This document shows positions 19,733 to 29,030 of a DNA stretch of 64,000 bases, one piece after another. Source of the DNA: CAVVMA01 sp963830715 (lineage in GTDB: Bacteria > Desulfobacterota > Binatia > Binatales > Binataceae); NCBI GenBank assembly GCA_963830715.1, contig CAWHNS010000006.1, forward strand, positions 328,098-392,097, in the 5' to 3' direction. How positions within the stretch are numbered: position 1 is the first letter of the stretch; every line of letters starts with the position of its first letter. The notes beneath the pieces were generated by a model. The model saw only the letters and a list, made by a program, of their open reading frames with translations, did not search any database and was not told the origin of the DNA. Made by a program: the position numbers and the translations under genes.

Positions 19733-20482
19733 GTGGCACTAAGCGCACATTCCAGCCTTCGCGGAATTCGCGAAGCGGTGCGCGAGGCATATTCCGCGGC
19801 GTCGAAGGAACCGCAAGGCAAGCATCCTTTCCCCGTCGGGAGATCTTTCGCAGAGAGCCTGGGCTATCCGAGCGACCTTCTCGCGCGGCTGCCGGCGGTC
19901 TCCGTCGAAGCGTTCTCGGGAGTTTCCAACGTGTCTGTCTCAGCGCAGATTTCTGCCGATGCGCGCGTCCTGGACCTGGGATGTGGGGCCGGTCTCGATT
20001 CGCTGATTGCCGCCATGCGGACCGGGCCGCGCGGAACAGTCGTGGGCGTGGATTTCAGCGCGGCGATGCTGGAACGAGCGCGCAAAGCTGCGTCCGAGAC
20101 GAGTCTGGAGAACGTGATCTTCTGTCGCGCGGATGCGGAAGCGCTACCGATCAAACCCGGCTCCACAGACGTCGCCCTGGTCAACGGCATCTTCAACCTG
20201 AATCCGTCGCGAGCGGCAATCTTCCGCGAACTCGCCCGCGTGCTTCGCAGCGGAGGTGTGGCTTACGTCGCAGAACTGATACTGCGCGAACCTCTTCCGC
20301 CGGAGGTTCACGCTAGCGAGGCAGACTGGTTCGCATGAATCGCCGGCGCCAAGGAAGGCGGTGCCTTCCTGGAGGAATTCCGCGCCGCCGGATTCGATGA
20401 GGCGACGATGCTCCGGACCAGCCGCAACGCGCGGACGAAGAGTCCGCACGTACTCGCGGCGGAAGTTCTGGCTCGAAGATAG
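19733..20482 (+). CDS. ArsM-like SAM methyltransferase with in-frame TGA (possible selenocysteine)
   Basis: A class I methyltransferase. The N-terminal IREAVREAYSAASKEPQGKH and GRSFAESLGYPSDLLARLP segments resemble the arsenite methyltransferase family. The SAM site is VLDLGCGAGLDSLIAAM with GVDFSAAMLERA, and ELARVLRSGGVAYVAEL is the post-SAM motif. The frame reads DWFA, then TGA at 20336-20338, then IAGAKEGGAFLEEFRAAGFD and on to a TAG at 20480. In ArsM proteins this position is the catalytic Cys of a W-x-C-I-x-GA motif, so TGA sits exactly where Cys or Sec is expected. A SECIS-like hairpin follows. Alternative: nonsense mutation or sequencing error. Start 19733 (GTG) is tentative. The product is 249 aa if read through. 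Confidence 0.7.
20352..20370 (+). promoter_or_regulatory. SECIS-like hairpin after in-frame TGA
   Basis: A perfect 8-bp stem (AGGAAGGC at 20352-20359, GCCTTCCT at 20363-20370) closes a three-base loop GGT. The loop starts 21 bases after the TGA, inside the spacing reported for bacterial selenocysteine insertion elements, and begins with G as those loops do. A competing pairing nearby (GGCGCC with GGTGCC) exists. Supported by sequence only. Confidence 0.5.
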
Positions 20483-20518
20483 GCTCCGGTTGAGCACTTC
20501 AGGCCCCGAAAACGCCGG

Positions 20519-20571
20519 TCAAAGGTGCTTCTATTTCGTCACGACCTGCGTTATGACTTTCGCATCAACCT
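20519..20571. repeat. 53-bp direct repeat, copy B
   Basis: The second copy lies immediately upstream of the acyl-CoA dehydrogenase start at 20590, where a promoter or leader would be expected. The pair brackets the whole methyltransferase gene (838 bases between copies). This could reflect insertion of the gene with duplication of a promoter segment, or a shared regulatory site. Confidence 0.85.
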
Positions 20572-20589
20572 GATCTTTACGAGGACCAA

Positions 20590-21784
20590 ATGGATTTCAC
20601 GCTTCCCCCCAAAGTCGAGGATTTGCGCACGCGAGTCCAAGCCTTCATGGACGCGAACGTCTATCCGGCGGAAAAGGCCCTGCACGAGCATCTGCTGAGC
20701 GACAGCCACGAGGAACCCCAAATCCTGAAGGACGTCAGGAAGAAGGCGAAGGCCGAGGGGCTGTGGAACCTGTTCCTGCCCGACGAGAAGTACGGCAAGG
20801 GACTCAAGAATTACGAATATGCCCCGCTATGCGAGATCATGGGCCGCAGCGCGATCGGCGCGCGCGCCTTCAACTGCATGGCGCCCGATACCGGCAACAT
20901 GGAGATCCTGACCGAGTTCGGCACGCCCGAGCAGAAGAAGCGATGGCTGGAGCCGTGCCTCGAAGGCGCAGATCCGCACCTGCTTCTCGATGACCGAGCC
21001 TGAGACCGCCGGCTCGGACCCGACTACGCTTCGCACGCGCGCGGTGCGTGACGGCGACGACTACGTGATCAACGGCCACAAATGGTTCACCTCCGGCGCG
21101 ATCGGATCGGCGTTCGCAATCGCGATGGTGGTGACCGACCCGGAAGCGGCGCCTCATCGCCGCGCCAGCCAGATAATCGTTCCGACCGACACTCCCGGCT
21201 TCAAGATCGTGCGTCCTGTTCCCGTGATGGGTCATACCGGCGGCGGAGGCCATTGCGAGGTCACCTACACCGATTGCCGCGTTCCCGCGACCAACATGCT
21301 GGGACGGGAGGGCGACGGCTTCGGAATCGCGCAGGCGCGCCTCGGGCCGGGCCGAATCCATCACTGCATGCGCACGATCGGCGTCGCGGAGCGCGCGCTC
21401 GAACTGATGTGCAAGCGCGCGAACACGCGCTACACGCACGGCAGCTTTCTGAAGGACAAGGCGAATATCCAGGAATGGATCGCCGATTCGCGAATCGAGA
21501 TCGACTCGACGCGCCTGATGGTGATGCACGCGGCGTGGAAGATGGACACGATCGGCAAGCGCGAGGCGCGGCAGGAAATCGCGATGATCAAGGTGATGGC
21601 GGCGAACATGGTGATGCGCGTGCTCGATCGCGCGATCCAGCTTTTCGGCGCCGCCGGCATGAGCGACGACCTGCCGATCGCCGGGATGTGGCGCCAGAGC
21701 CGATCGCTCAGGATCGCCGATGGTCCCGACGAAGTTCATCGCATGACGATCGCGCGGCGCGAACTGCGCAAGTGGGCGGAATAG
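20590..21784 (+). CDS. Acyl-CoA dehydrogenase (ACAD11-like), one frameshift
   Basis: The N-terminal frame MDFTLPPKVEDLRTRVQAFM and GLWNLFLPDEKYGKGLKNYE is followed, after a switch near 20975, by SMTEPETAGSDPTTLRTRAV, DYVINGHKWFTSGA and GREGDGFGIAQARLGPGRIH to the end. Joined it is about 397 aa, full length for an FAD acyl-CoA dehydrogenase of the ACAD10/11 type. One indel separates the halves. The APH-like kinase gene starts one base after its stop, the classical split arrangement of the domains fused in human ACAD10/11. Expected to act on 4-hydroxy- or long-chain acyl-CoA; inference. Confidence 0.88.
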
Positions 21785-21785
21785 A

Positions 21786-22879
21786 GTGCCCGAACCAGTC
21801 GAAATAACCCCCGAATACGGAGAAATCCGGTCCGAGGAGCAGCTCGACTGGGGCAAGCTCGCGGCCTATCTGCGCGACAAGCTCCCCGGCGCCGAGGCGC
21901 CGCTCGAGGTCAAGCAGTTCCGCGGCGGCCATTCCAATCTCACCTACCTGCTGCGCTTCGACGGCCGCGAATGGGTGATGCGCCGCCGCCGTTCGGACCG
22001 CTGCCGGTCGGCGGTCACGACATGGGCCGCGAGTATCGCGTGCTGTCCAAGGTGTGGACCGCGTTCAAGCCGGCGCCGCGCGGGATGCTCTACTGCGAGG
22101 ACACCTCGATAATCGGCGCGCCGTTTTTCATCATGGAGCGCCGCAACGGAATCCTGATCCGGATGCGCCAGCCGCTGCCGCCGGAACTCCCCAACGATCC
22201 GGCGACCTTCAGGCGGATCTCGGAGGGCTTCATCGATACGCTCGCCGATCTGCACGGCGTCGATTACGAGAGCGTCGGGCTGGGCGACCTTGGCAAGCCG
22301 GCGGGATTCGTCGAGCGGCAGATCAAGGGATGGATGGCGCGGTGGGAACGGGCGAAGACCCGCGAAGTCCCATTGATGGAAAAGCTCGGCGCGTGGTTCC
22401 TCGAGCATATGCCGGAGTCGCAGGCGCCGGCGCTAATCCATAACGATTTCTACCTGCACAACATCATGCTCGGCGCGGACGATCCGGGCCGGGTGGTCGG
22501 CGTGTTCGACTGGGAGATGTCCACGATTGGCGACCCGCTGATCGATCTCGGCGTTTCGATGGGCTACTGGCGCGATCGCACCGACCCGCCCGATCTTCTC
22601 GACCTGAGCCAGGGCTACGTGCATACGCTGGCGCCGGGGTTCCTGACTCGCGACGAGATGGCCGCGCGCTACGCGAAGCGAACCGGACGCGACTTGAGCC
22701 ATATGGCTTTCTATCGGGCGTGGGCGCACTGGAAGAACGCGACGGTCGTCGAGCAGATCTACGCGCGCTACGCGCGCGGCCAGACCAGCGACCCGCGCTT
22801 CGCCAACATGGGCAACCAGGCCCCGGCGCTAGCCTACGCGGCCTCGATGGTGGCGTCGCAGTTGGGGTTCCGGGGGTAG
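21786..22879 (+). CDS. APH-like acyl-CoA kinase partner of ACAD, one frameshift
   Basis: It starts with GTG directly after the dehydrogenase stop, so translation is probably coupled. The first frame ends the nucleotide-binding part with FRGGHSNLTYLLRFDGREWV, and after about 21985 the second continues PPFGPLPVGGHDMGREYRVL. The catalytic loop LIHNDFYLHNIM (H-x-D-x4-N) and the metal motif VFDWEMSTIGDP are intact. Joined length is about 364 aa. It is homologous to the APH domain of ACAD10/11 and probably phosphorylates a hydroxyacyl-CoA for elimination by the neighbouring dehydrogenase. Confidence 0.86.
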
Positions 22880-23005
22880 GTGCGGGGAGGCTTCTTTTCT
22901 CGGTGGGACGTTCTGCAGGCTGGCAGGGCCAATGGCGCGCCCTCGACCATGAGGAAGCCAGAGAGGGTGGCTTCATCGACACAAACAACCTGAGGGATCG
23001 CGCGC

Positions 23006-23470
23006 ATGGCAGATTTTGAGGCGAAGTCTGGGCCGGTTGAAGTGTTGGCGACCGGAATAGTTTTTTCCTTTGAAGGCAACCCTATTGAAGTTCGATTCGG
23101 TGCCGAACGGATGGGAATCATCTTCGTCTTTGTCGATGAACCACCGACGCCTCCAGGCCCTCCGCTTCGAGGGGGCGAAAGTCACGCCATACTTTCCAGC
23201 CCCGCGCCTCGCGTGACTGCGCGAGTTCCGGATCGCCTTACCCTCGAACTAACTCTGTTTAATTTTACAAGTGCATTGGGTCACGGACCCGATAAAGCAG
23301 CTCAAATTGGGAATCTCGGGCCCGATCCAATCTACCTTCATTATCGCGTGTTCGCGTTTGGTTCCAGCCTCGGCAAGGAACTTCATTTCACCGTCTTCGT
23401 TCGCAAGGAACCCCAACCTGTACCTACGCCTGCGCCGGCATCGGGAGGGCCAGAGCCCAATGCCAGATAG
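23006..23470 (+). CDS. Hypothetical protein, first gene of a two-gene module
   Basis: 154 aa, soluble, beta-rich, with a short VEVLATGIVFSFEGNPIEV strand pair, a central GPPLRGGESHAILSS, LELTLFNFTSALGHGPDK, and a Pro/Thr-rich tail. No family recognised with confidence. Its last 11 bases overlap the start of the next gene, so the pair is surely co-translated. Base composition is visibly less GC-rich than the flanking dehydrogenase genes, suggesting recent acquisition. Confidence 0.6.
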   Translation: MADFEAKSGPVEVLATGIVFSFEGNPIEVRFGAERMGIIFVFVDEPPTPPGPPLRGGESHAILSSPAPRVTARVPDRLTLELTLFNFTSALGHGPDKAAQIGNLGPDPIYLHYRVFAFGSSLGKELHFTVFVRKEPQPVPTPAPASGGPEPNAR

Positions 23471-23852
23471 GCCTCCCACTAGCGGCTTTTCACTTGATCA
23501 GCTTGCGGAAGGATCGACTCTCCATCCGAATGTACGGCAGGAGGTAATCATCACGACGAGTGATCGGGTGGAACTCTGCCTGATCCGCCATCAGAAGACC
23601 CTAGAATCGAGCCAAGACTGGCTCGTTCCTCTAGGCATACTACTGACCATAGTTCTGACTATGACCACTGCCGGTTTTAAGCCCGCTTTCGGCGCAAGCG
23701 GCGATACTTGGCACGCCTTTTTCCTAATGGGCGGACTGATCTCGGCAATTTGGCTGATTATTACAGGACGTCGCGCCTGGACGACGTGGTGGAGTCCGCC
23801 GGAAATTGCAACGATCATCGAGGCCCTCAAAAGCAGTCCGCCGCCGCGATGA
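23460..23852 (+). CDS. Two-TM membrane protein, second gene of the module
   Basis: About 130 aa from the ATG at 23460, overlapping the preceding gene. The N-terminal cytoplasmic region (LDQLAEGSTLHPNVRQEVII) is followed by two membrane helices (LVPLGILLTIVLTMTTAGF and HAFFLMGGLISAIWLIITG) and a short basic tail. No family recognised. A soluble plus two-TM pair with overlapping genes is a common layout for small effector or toxin-type modules, but nothing specific supports that here. Confidence 0.6.
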   Translation: MPDRPPTSGFSLDQLAEGSTLHPNVRQEVIITTSDRVELCLIRHQKTLESSQDWLVPLGILLTIVLTMTTAGFKPAFGASGDTWHAFFLMGGLISAIWLIITGRRAWTTWWSPPEIATIIEALKSSPPPR

Positions 23853-24028
23853 TCTCACCGGCAATCAATGGATCCGGGCTTGATCGATCGTCCGGTGGGG
23901 TAGCTAACTCGATCAACACAGATTTAGCCCAGTACCCTCAGTTCCGATCAATTGCCGCAGGGCGCTAGGATACGCTATCTACAAATGCTGGGGTGCGCAT
24001 GCGGCCCCGATCTGGAGGATTTTCGGTC

Positions 24029-24898
24029 TTGCACGAGATTCATTACGACGCTCCGCCGACCCTTGACCAGGCCCTGACGCTGCTCGGTAGTCTTGGTGAG
24101 AAGGCGCGGCCGCTGTGCGGCGGCACCGACATCCTGATCCAGATGCGCGCCGGCGTCCGCCGCCAGGAGCATCTGGTCGACGTCAAGCAAATTCCGGAAT
24201 TGCGCCAGCTCAGCTTCGATCCGAAGACCGGGCTGCGGCTCGGCGCCGCCGTCCCTTGTATCGAAGTCTATGAGAATCCGCTGATGCACAAGCATTACCC
24301 CGGCCTGGCCGAGGCGGCCCATCTGATTGGTTCGTTGCAGATTCAGAATCGCGCGTCGATCGGCGGCAATCTGTGCAACGGCTCGCCGGCCGCCGACACT
24401 ACGCCGGCTCTGATCGCGCTGGGTGCGATCGCGAGGATCGCCGGCGCGAAGGGCACGCGCGAGGTTCCCGTCGAGGCTATTGTCGTCTCGCCCGGACGCA
24501 CCGTGCTGCGGCCCGACGAACTGCTGGTGGAGTTGCTGATTCCGGCGCCGCGTCCGCATTCCTCAGACGCCTACCTGCGGATGATCCCGCGCAACGAAAT
24601 GGATATCGCGGTGGTAGGAGTGGGAGCGTCGGTCACGCTGGACGGCGACAAGTGCGTAGCGGCGCGGATCGCGCTGGGAGCGGTCGGACCGACGCCGATT
24701 CTCGCGGGCAAAGCCGCCGAGGCGCTGATCGGCAGAAAGCTCGACGAGGCCGCGATCGAAAAAGCCGCGCGGATGGCGATCGAGGCGAGTTCGCCTATCG
24801 ACGACATGCGCGGCACCGCGGAATATCGGCGTCATATCGTGGGCGTGCTCACGCGCCGCGCGCTTTCGATCGCGGCGGAACGCGCGCGCAAAAACTGA
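24029..24898 (+). CDS. Molybdenum hydroxylase FAD-binding subunit (CoxM/XdhB type)
   Basis: About 290 aa. I favour the TTG at 24029 because TGGAGG lies 10 bases upstream and the family begins with an EIHYDAP-like strand; GTG 23993 is the longer alternative. FAD-binding motifs are ARPLCGGTDILIQMRAG (pyrophosphate loop) and IGSLQIQNRASIGGNLCNGS (second FAD motif). It transfers electrons from the [2Fe-2S] subunit to an acceptor. First gene of a three-gene M-S-L operon. Confidence 0.9.
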   Translation: MHEIHYDAPPTLDQALTLLGSLGEKARPLCGGTDILIQMRAGVRRQEHLVDVKQIPELRQLSFDPKTGLRLGAAVPCIEVYENPLMHKHYPGLAEAAHLIGSLQIQNRASIGGNLCNGSPAADTTPALIALGAIARIAGAKGTREVPVEAIVVSPGRTVLRPDELLVELLIPAPRPHSSDAYLRMIPRNEMDIAVVGVGASVTLDGDKCVAARIALGAVGPTPILAGKAAEALIGRKLDEAAIEKAARMAIEASSPIDDMRGTAEYRRHIVGVLTRRALSIAAERARKN

Positions 24899-24925
24899 AT
24901 CGCAAAACGAATCGGCAGCAGACGA

Positions 24926-25408
24926 ATGTCAAAAAAAGTCCTGGTAGAAGCGACCATCAACGGCGACCCGGCCGAGTTCCTGTGCGAGCCGCGTCAGAGC
25001 CTGCTCGAAACTCTGCGCGACGTGCTCGAGCTGACCGGCTCGAAGGAAGGATGCCTGACCGGCGATTGCGGAGCGTGCAGCGTGCTCGTCGATGGGCGCG
25101 TGGTCTGCTCGTGCCTGATGCTCGGGGTCGAGGCGCAGGGGCGCGATATCGTGACGGTCGAGGGTCTCGCCAACGGAGCGAAACTTCATCCGCTGCAACA
25201 GAAATTCCTCGAAGACGCGAGCCTCCAGTGCGGCGTGTGCACGCCCGGATTCCTGATGTCGGCGAAGTCGCTGCTCGACCGGAATCCGAATCCGAGCGAG
25301 CCGGAAGTGCGATACGCACTCGCGGGGAATCTCTGCCGCTGTACCGGTTATGACAAAATCGTGCGCGCCGTGCTCGACGCCGCCAAGGCGATGTCGCAGG
25401 GTCGATGA
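24926..25408 (+). CDS. Molybdenum hydroxylase [2Fe-2S] subunit (CoxS/XdhC type)
   Basis: An intact 160-aa small subunit. The plant-type ferredoxin cluster motif GCLTGDCGACSV and its distant Cys (CSCLM) occupy the first half. The second cluster of the C-terminal helical domain is CGVCTPGF and GNLCRCTGY. It connects the Mo site of the large subunit with FAD in the M subunit. It lies 27 bases after the FAD gene. Confidence 0.95.
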   Translation: MSKKVLVEATINGDPAEFLCEPRQSLLETLRDVLELTGSKEGCLTGDCGACSVLVDGRVVCSCLMLGVEAQGRDIVTVEGLANGAKLHPLQQKFLEDASLQCGVCTPGFLMSAKSLLDRNPNPSEPEVRYALAGNLCRCTGYDKIVRAVLDAAKAMSQGR

Positions 25409-25485
25409 GCAATCGCTTCGCGTAGATTCTTCGGCTTGCGCTTCGCGCACCTCAGAATGACAAGCCTAATAAGAGGATCAAGCCT

Positions 25486-27774
25486 ATGTCAGAATCAACC
25501 GAGACGCAGAATTTCAAGGTCATCGGGACGCGCCCGATCCGCCATGACGGCGCAGACAAAGTCACCGGCCGCGCCAAGTATGGCGCCGACTACGCCTTCC
25601 CCGGGATGCTCCACGGCAAGGTGCTCCGCAGCCCTCACGCGCACGCGCGAATCAAGTCAATCAACGTGGAGAAGGCGCGCAAACTGCCGGGCGTGAAGGC
25701 GGTTATAACCGGCGACGACCTGCCGCCATTGCCGGAGGACAAGACCGAGGCGGTGGGCGAGGCCGCGATGAATCCGCGCTACCTCGCGCTCAATGTCATG
25801 GCGCGCGACAAGGTGCTCTACGACGGTCACGCGATCGCAGCGGTCGCAGCGACCAGCCCTCATGTCGCCGAGGAGGCGCTCAGGCTGATCGAGGTGGAAT
25901 ACGAGCCGCTGCCGCCGGTGATGACCGTCGAGCGCGCGATGGAGCCCGGCGCGCCGATCCTGATTCCCGGACTGCGCAATCCGGAGCAGGGCGACCATCC
26001 GACCAACATCGCGATGCATCTGCCGATCAAGAAGGGCGATCCCGAGGCCGGCTTCAAGGCCGCGGACTTCGTCGTCGAGCGCGAGTTCAAAACCGCGATG
26101 GTCCATCAGGGGTATATCGAGCCGCACAACGCAGTCGGGATTTACAACTCCGATGGGCACGCGACAATCTATTGCTCGACTCAGGGGTCGTTCGATGTCC
26201 GATCGCTGAGCGCGAAAGTGCTCGGTATCGATGTCGGCAAGCTGAAGGTCGTGCCGGCCGAGATTGGCGGCGGATTCGGCGGCAAAACCACGATTTACCT
26301 CGAACCGCTGTCGGTGTTGCTGTCGCAGAAGACCGGCCATCCCGTGAAGCTGGTCATGTCGCGGTCTGAAGTCCTGCGCGCCTCGGGCCGACCTCGGGCT
26401 CGACGATCAGAATCAAGATGGGCGCCACCAGGGACGGCAAGATTACCGCCGCGAAAGTCTGGATGGCGTACGAGGCGGGCGCCTTTCCCGGCTCGCCGGT
26501 GACGGCGGGCGCGATGACGATCCTCGCGCCATATGTTATCGAGAACGTTCAGATCGACGCCTACGACGTGGTCGTGAACCGGCCCAAGACGGCCGCCTAT
26601 CGCGCCCCCGGCGCTACCAATGCGGCGTTCGCTTCCGAAACCGTGATCGACGAGCTTGCGGAAAAATGCGGGATCGATCCGCTCGACATGCGGATCATGA
26701 ACGGCGCGCATGAAGGCACGCCCCATCCGTTCGGACCGCCGTATCGGCGAATCGGATTCATTGAGACCTGCGAGGCGATCAAGAACAGCCCTCATTACAA
26801 GTCGAAGCTTAGCGGCCCGAATCGCGGGCGCGGCGTCGCCGCCGGATTCTGGTTCAATGCCGGCATGCAGTCGTCGGCCACCGTCAATATCCATACCGAT
26901 GGCACCGCCAGCGTCGTGACCGGCTCTCCCGATATCGGCGGCAGCCGCGCTTCGATGGCGATGATCGCGGCGGAAGTGTTGGGCCTCAAGGTCGAGGACG
27001 TTCGACCGCTGGTGGCCGACACCGATTCGATCGGCCATACCGACGTGACGGGCGGAAGCCGCGTGACCTTCGCGACCGGCATGGCGGTATATCAGGCGGC
27101 GCAGGACGCGGTGCGCCAACTCAAGGAACGCGCCGCGAAACTGATGGACAAGAAAGTCGAGGACATCGATCTCCGCGACGGCGCGTTTATCGCCAAAGGC
27201 GACGGCGCGAATCCGATGACGATCAAACAGGTAGCAGGCAGGCTTGCCCGCGCAGGCGGTCCGGTCACCGGACGAGCGACCGTGAACGCCCGCGGCGCGG
27301 CCCCGGCGTTCGCCGCGACATGCGTTGAACGTCGAGGTCGATCCGGAGACCGGCAAAGTTCAAATACTGCGATGCACCGTCGCGCAGGACGCCGGCAAGG
27401 CGATCCATCCGAGCTACGTCGAGGGCCAGATGCAGGGCGGCACGGCACAGGGAATCGGATGGGCTCTGAACGAAGAATATTTCTACGATGACAAGGGCAT
27501 CCTGCGTAACAGCGGCCTGCTCGATTATCGGATGCCGACCTGTCTCGACCTGCCCGCCATAGAGACCATCATCGTCGAGGTGCCGAGCCCGACGCATCCG
27601 TTGGGTGTGCGCGGCGTAGGCGAGGTGTCGATCGTTCCGCCGCCGGCGGCGGTCGCCAACGCGATCTATCGGGCAGTCGGCGTTCGGATGACGGAGCTGC
27701 CGATGTCGCTGTCCCGGTTGCTCAAGGCTATCCTGGCCGGGAATCACGAGACTCGAATCGCCGCCGCGGATTAG
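25486..27774 (+). CDS. Molybdenum hydroxylase large (Mo-cofactor) subunit, two frameshifts
   Basis: Joined length is about 760 aa, in three frames. The first (VLRSPHAHARIKSINV, EIGGGFGGKTTIYLEP) switches near 26395, the second (NRPKTAAYRAPGATNAAFAS, TGSPDIGGSRASMAMIAAEV) switches near 27315, and the third ends GVRGVGEVSIVPPPAAVANA with the catalytic Glu of the GVGE motif. The CO-dehydrogenase form I active-site loop (AYRCSFR) is absent; YRAPGA instead points to a xanthine/aldehyde oxidase or 4-hydroxybenzoyl-CoA reductase-like enzyme. Substrate unknown. Two indels in one conserved gene point to assembly error. Confidence 0.88.
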
Positions 27775-27802
27775 AATTGACAGGGTTGCGGTCCCGTCCC
27801 AG

Positions 27803-28116
27803 ATGGCGACAGTTTTCATCCCGGCGCTGCTGCGCAAGTTGAGCTGGGGCGCGAGCAAACCATCGCGGGCGGCCGCAACGTGGGCGAACTGATCGATGAC
27901 CTCGACCGTCAATTCCCGGGATTCCGCCACTACCTGGTCGAAAACGGCGATTTGAAGCCATCGATCGCCGTATCGATCGACGGTGAAGTCGCTACCGGTG
28001 GCCTACTCGAACCGATCAGCGAATCAAGCGAGGTCCATTTCGTTCCGGCGCTGGGTGGGGGCGCCTGTCTGAACAAAGTTCAAATGAACCGTTGCAACAG
28101 TTCGGGACTTGCGTAA
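27803..28116 (+). CDS. MoaD/ThiS-like ubiquitin-fold sulfur carrier, frameshifted
   Basis: The start MATVFIPALLRKLS (27803) runs, after a switch near 27846, into GREQTIAGGRNVGELIDDLD, PGFRHYLVENGDLKPSIAVS and EVHFVPALGGG. This is a small-subunit sulfur-carrier fold with the terminal Gly-Gly of MoaD/ThiS. Curiously the frame continues 14 residues past GGG. A sulfur carrier would need a free diglycine end, so either another indel hides a stop or the tail is cleaved. Its place after the Mo hydroxylase genes suggests molybdopterin or related sulfur transfer. Confidence 0.65.
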
Positions 28117-28427
28117 GAATCAAAGTTGCCGGCCGGGGTTTGCCCCCCTTTTCCCGGCTAGCTAGGGGGTCGGTTGGAGCAATCCGCCCGACCCCGACTT
28201 TTTCCCAGCACTTCAGTCGATCTTCTGCGAAGCAAGCAGGCATTTTGGTCGGCCTCGACACTGTTCGCCTCGGTCGCGTGTTTCAAGATGAAGTGCATCG
28301 ACCGGTGGTTACCCAACCACCGAATGGTGGTTGCCGGACCACCGAATGGTGGTTGATGGAACAGCCGAATGGATGAGGGCCGAGACGCCGGTCAGTTCTC
28401 GATACGGCGGGCTCTTTTTCGGCAGCG
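28117..28427. other. Intergenic region with twin hairpins
   Basis: No gene is seen. At 28315-28332 and 28338-28354 the palindrome ACCACCGAATGGTGGT occurs twice, each a stem of about 7 bp around GAAT, 23 bases apart, with a degenerate third copy starting near 28362. They lie between the MoaD-like gene and the convergent universal-stress gene and may act as a bidirectional terminator or be a small repeat family. Confidence 0.55.
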
Positions 28428-28898
28428 CTAGGCGGCTGGCGCAGCCACTCGAAGCACGAGGACCGAGCACGGCGCCTGGCGAACCAGCTTCTCGGTCACG
28501 CTCCCGATGATAATTCGTCCCATCCCGGTGCGCCCGTGAGTCGCGACCAGAATCAGATCGATCGCTTTTTCTTCTGCGTAATCGATAATCTTGACCACCG
28601 GAGGGCCGACTACGGCCCTGGTTACGACCTTGGCCGAGTTCCCGAGTTGGTCTCTTTTGATCCGCGCGAGTTCCTCCTCGGCCTCCTGCATCATCGAGGC
28701 TTCCCGAGCCATCTCGCGTGCGCTCTCTACGTCTCGTGTCAGCAGCAAGGGAATGAATATTCCGTGCGGGATGACTACGTGCAGCAGGTGTAATTCCGCG
28801 TCCACGTCCCTGGCGAGTTCCCACGCCCCGCGCATTGCCTGAAAGGAAAAATCCGAGAAATCTATCGGGGAGAGGATTTTCTTGACATTCTGGATCAT
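28428..28898 (-). CDS. Universal stress protein (UspA family)
   Basis: About 156 aa from the ATG at 28898, chosen because GGAGG lies 5 bases upstream; the ATG at 28916 is less likely. Single Usp domain: KKILSPIDFSDFS at the N-terminus, and the ATP-binding G-x2-G-x9-G-S motif in ATHGRTGMGRIIIGSVTEKL. An ATP-binding class member. It acts in stress survival; its partners are unknown. Single gene, divergent from the alcohol dehydrogenase. Confidence 0.92.
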   Translation of the reverse strand: MIQNVKKILSPIDFSDFSFQAMRGAWELARDVDAELHLLHVVIPHGIFIPLLLTRDVESAREMAREASMMQEAEEELARIKRDQLGNSAKVVTRAVVGPPVVKIIDYAEEKAIDLILVATHGRTGMGRIIIGSVTEKLVRQAPCSVLVLRVAAPAA

Positions 28899-29030
28899 GA
28901 CCGCCTCCGTGGACACAAGCCAATTATCACCGGCCTTGCGAGCTATGCAAACCCGCCCTGATCTGTGTCATTGTTCGCATTCGCGCAGGGTCTGGACTAA
29001 AACTGACTCGATGCCGAGTGAAGCAGTTTC

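Noticed and set aside
26340..26420. Mo-hydroxylase as aerobic CO dehydrogenase form I
   Set aside because: The AYRCSFR active-site loop is not present; the loop reads YRAPGA.
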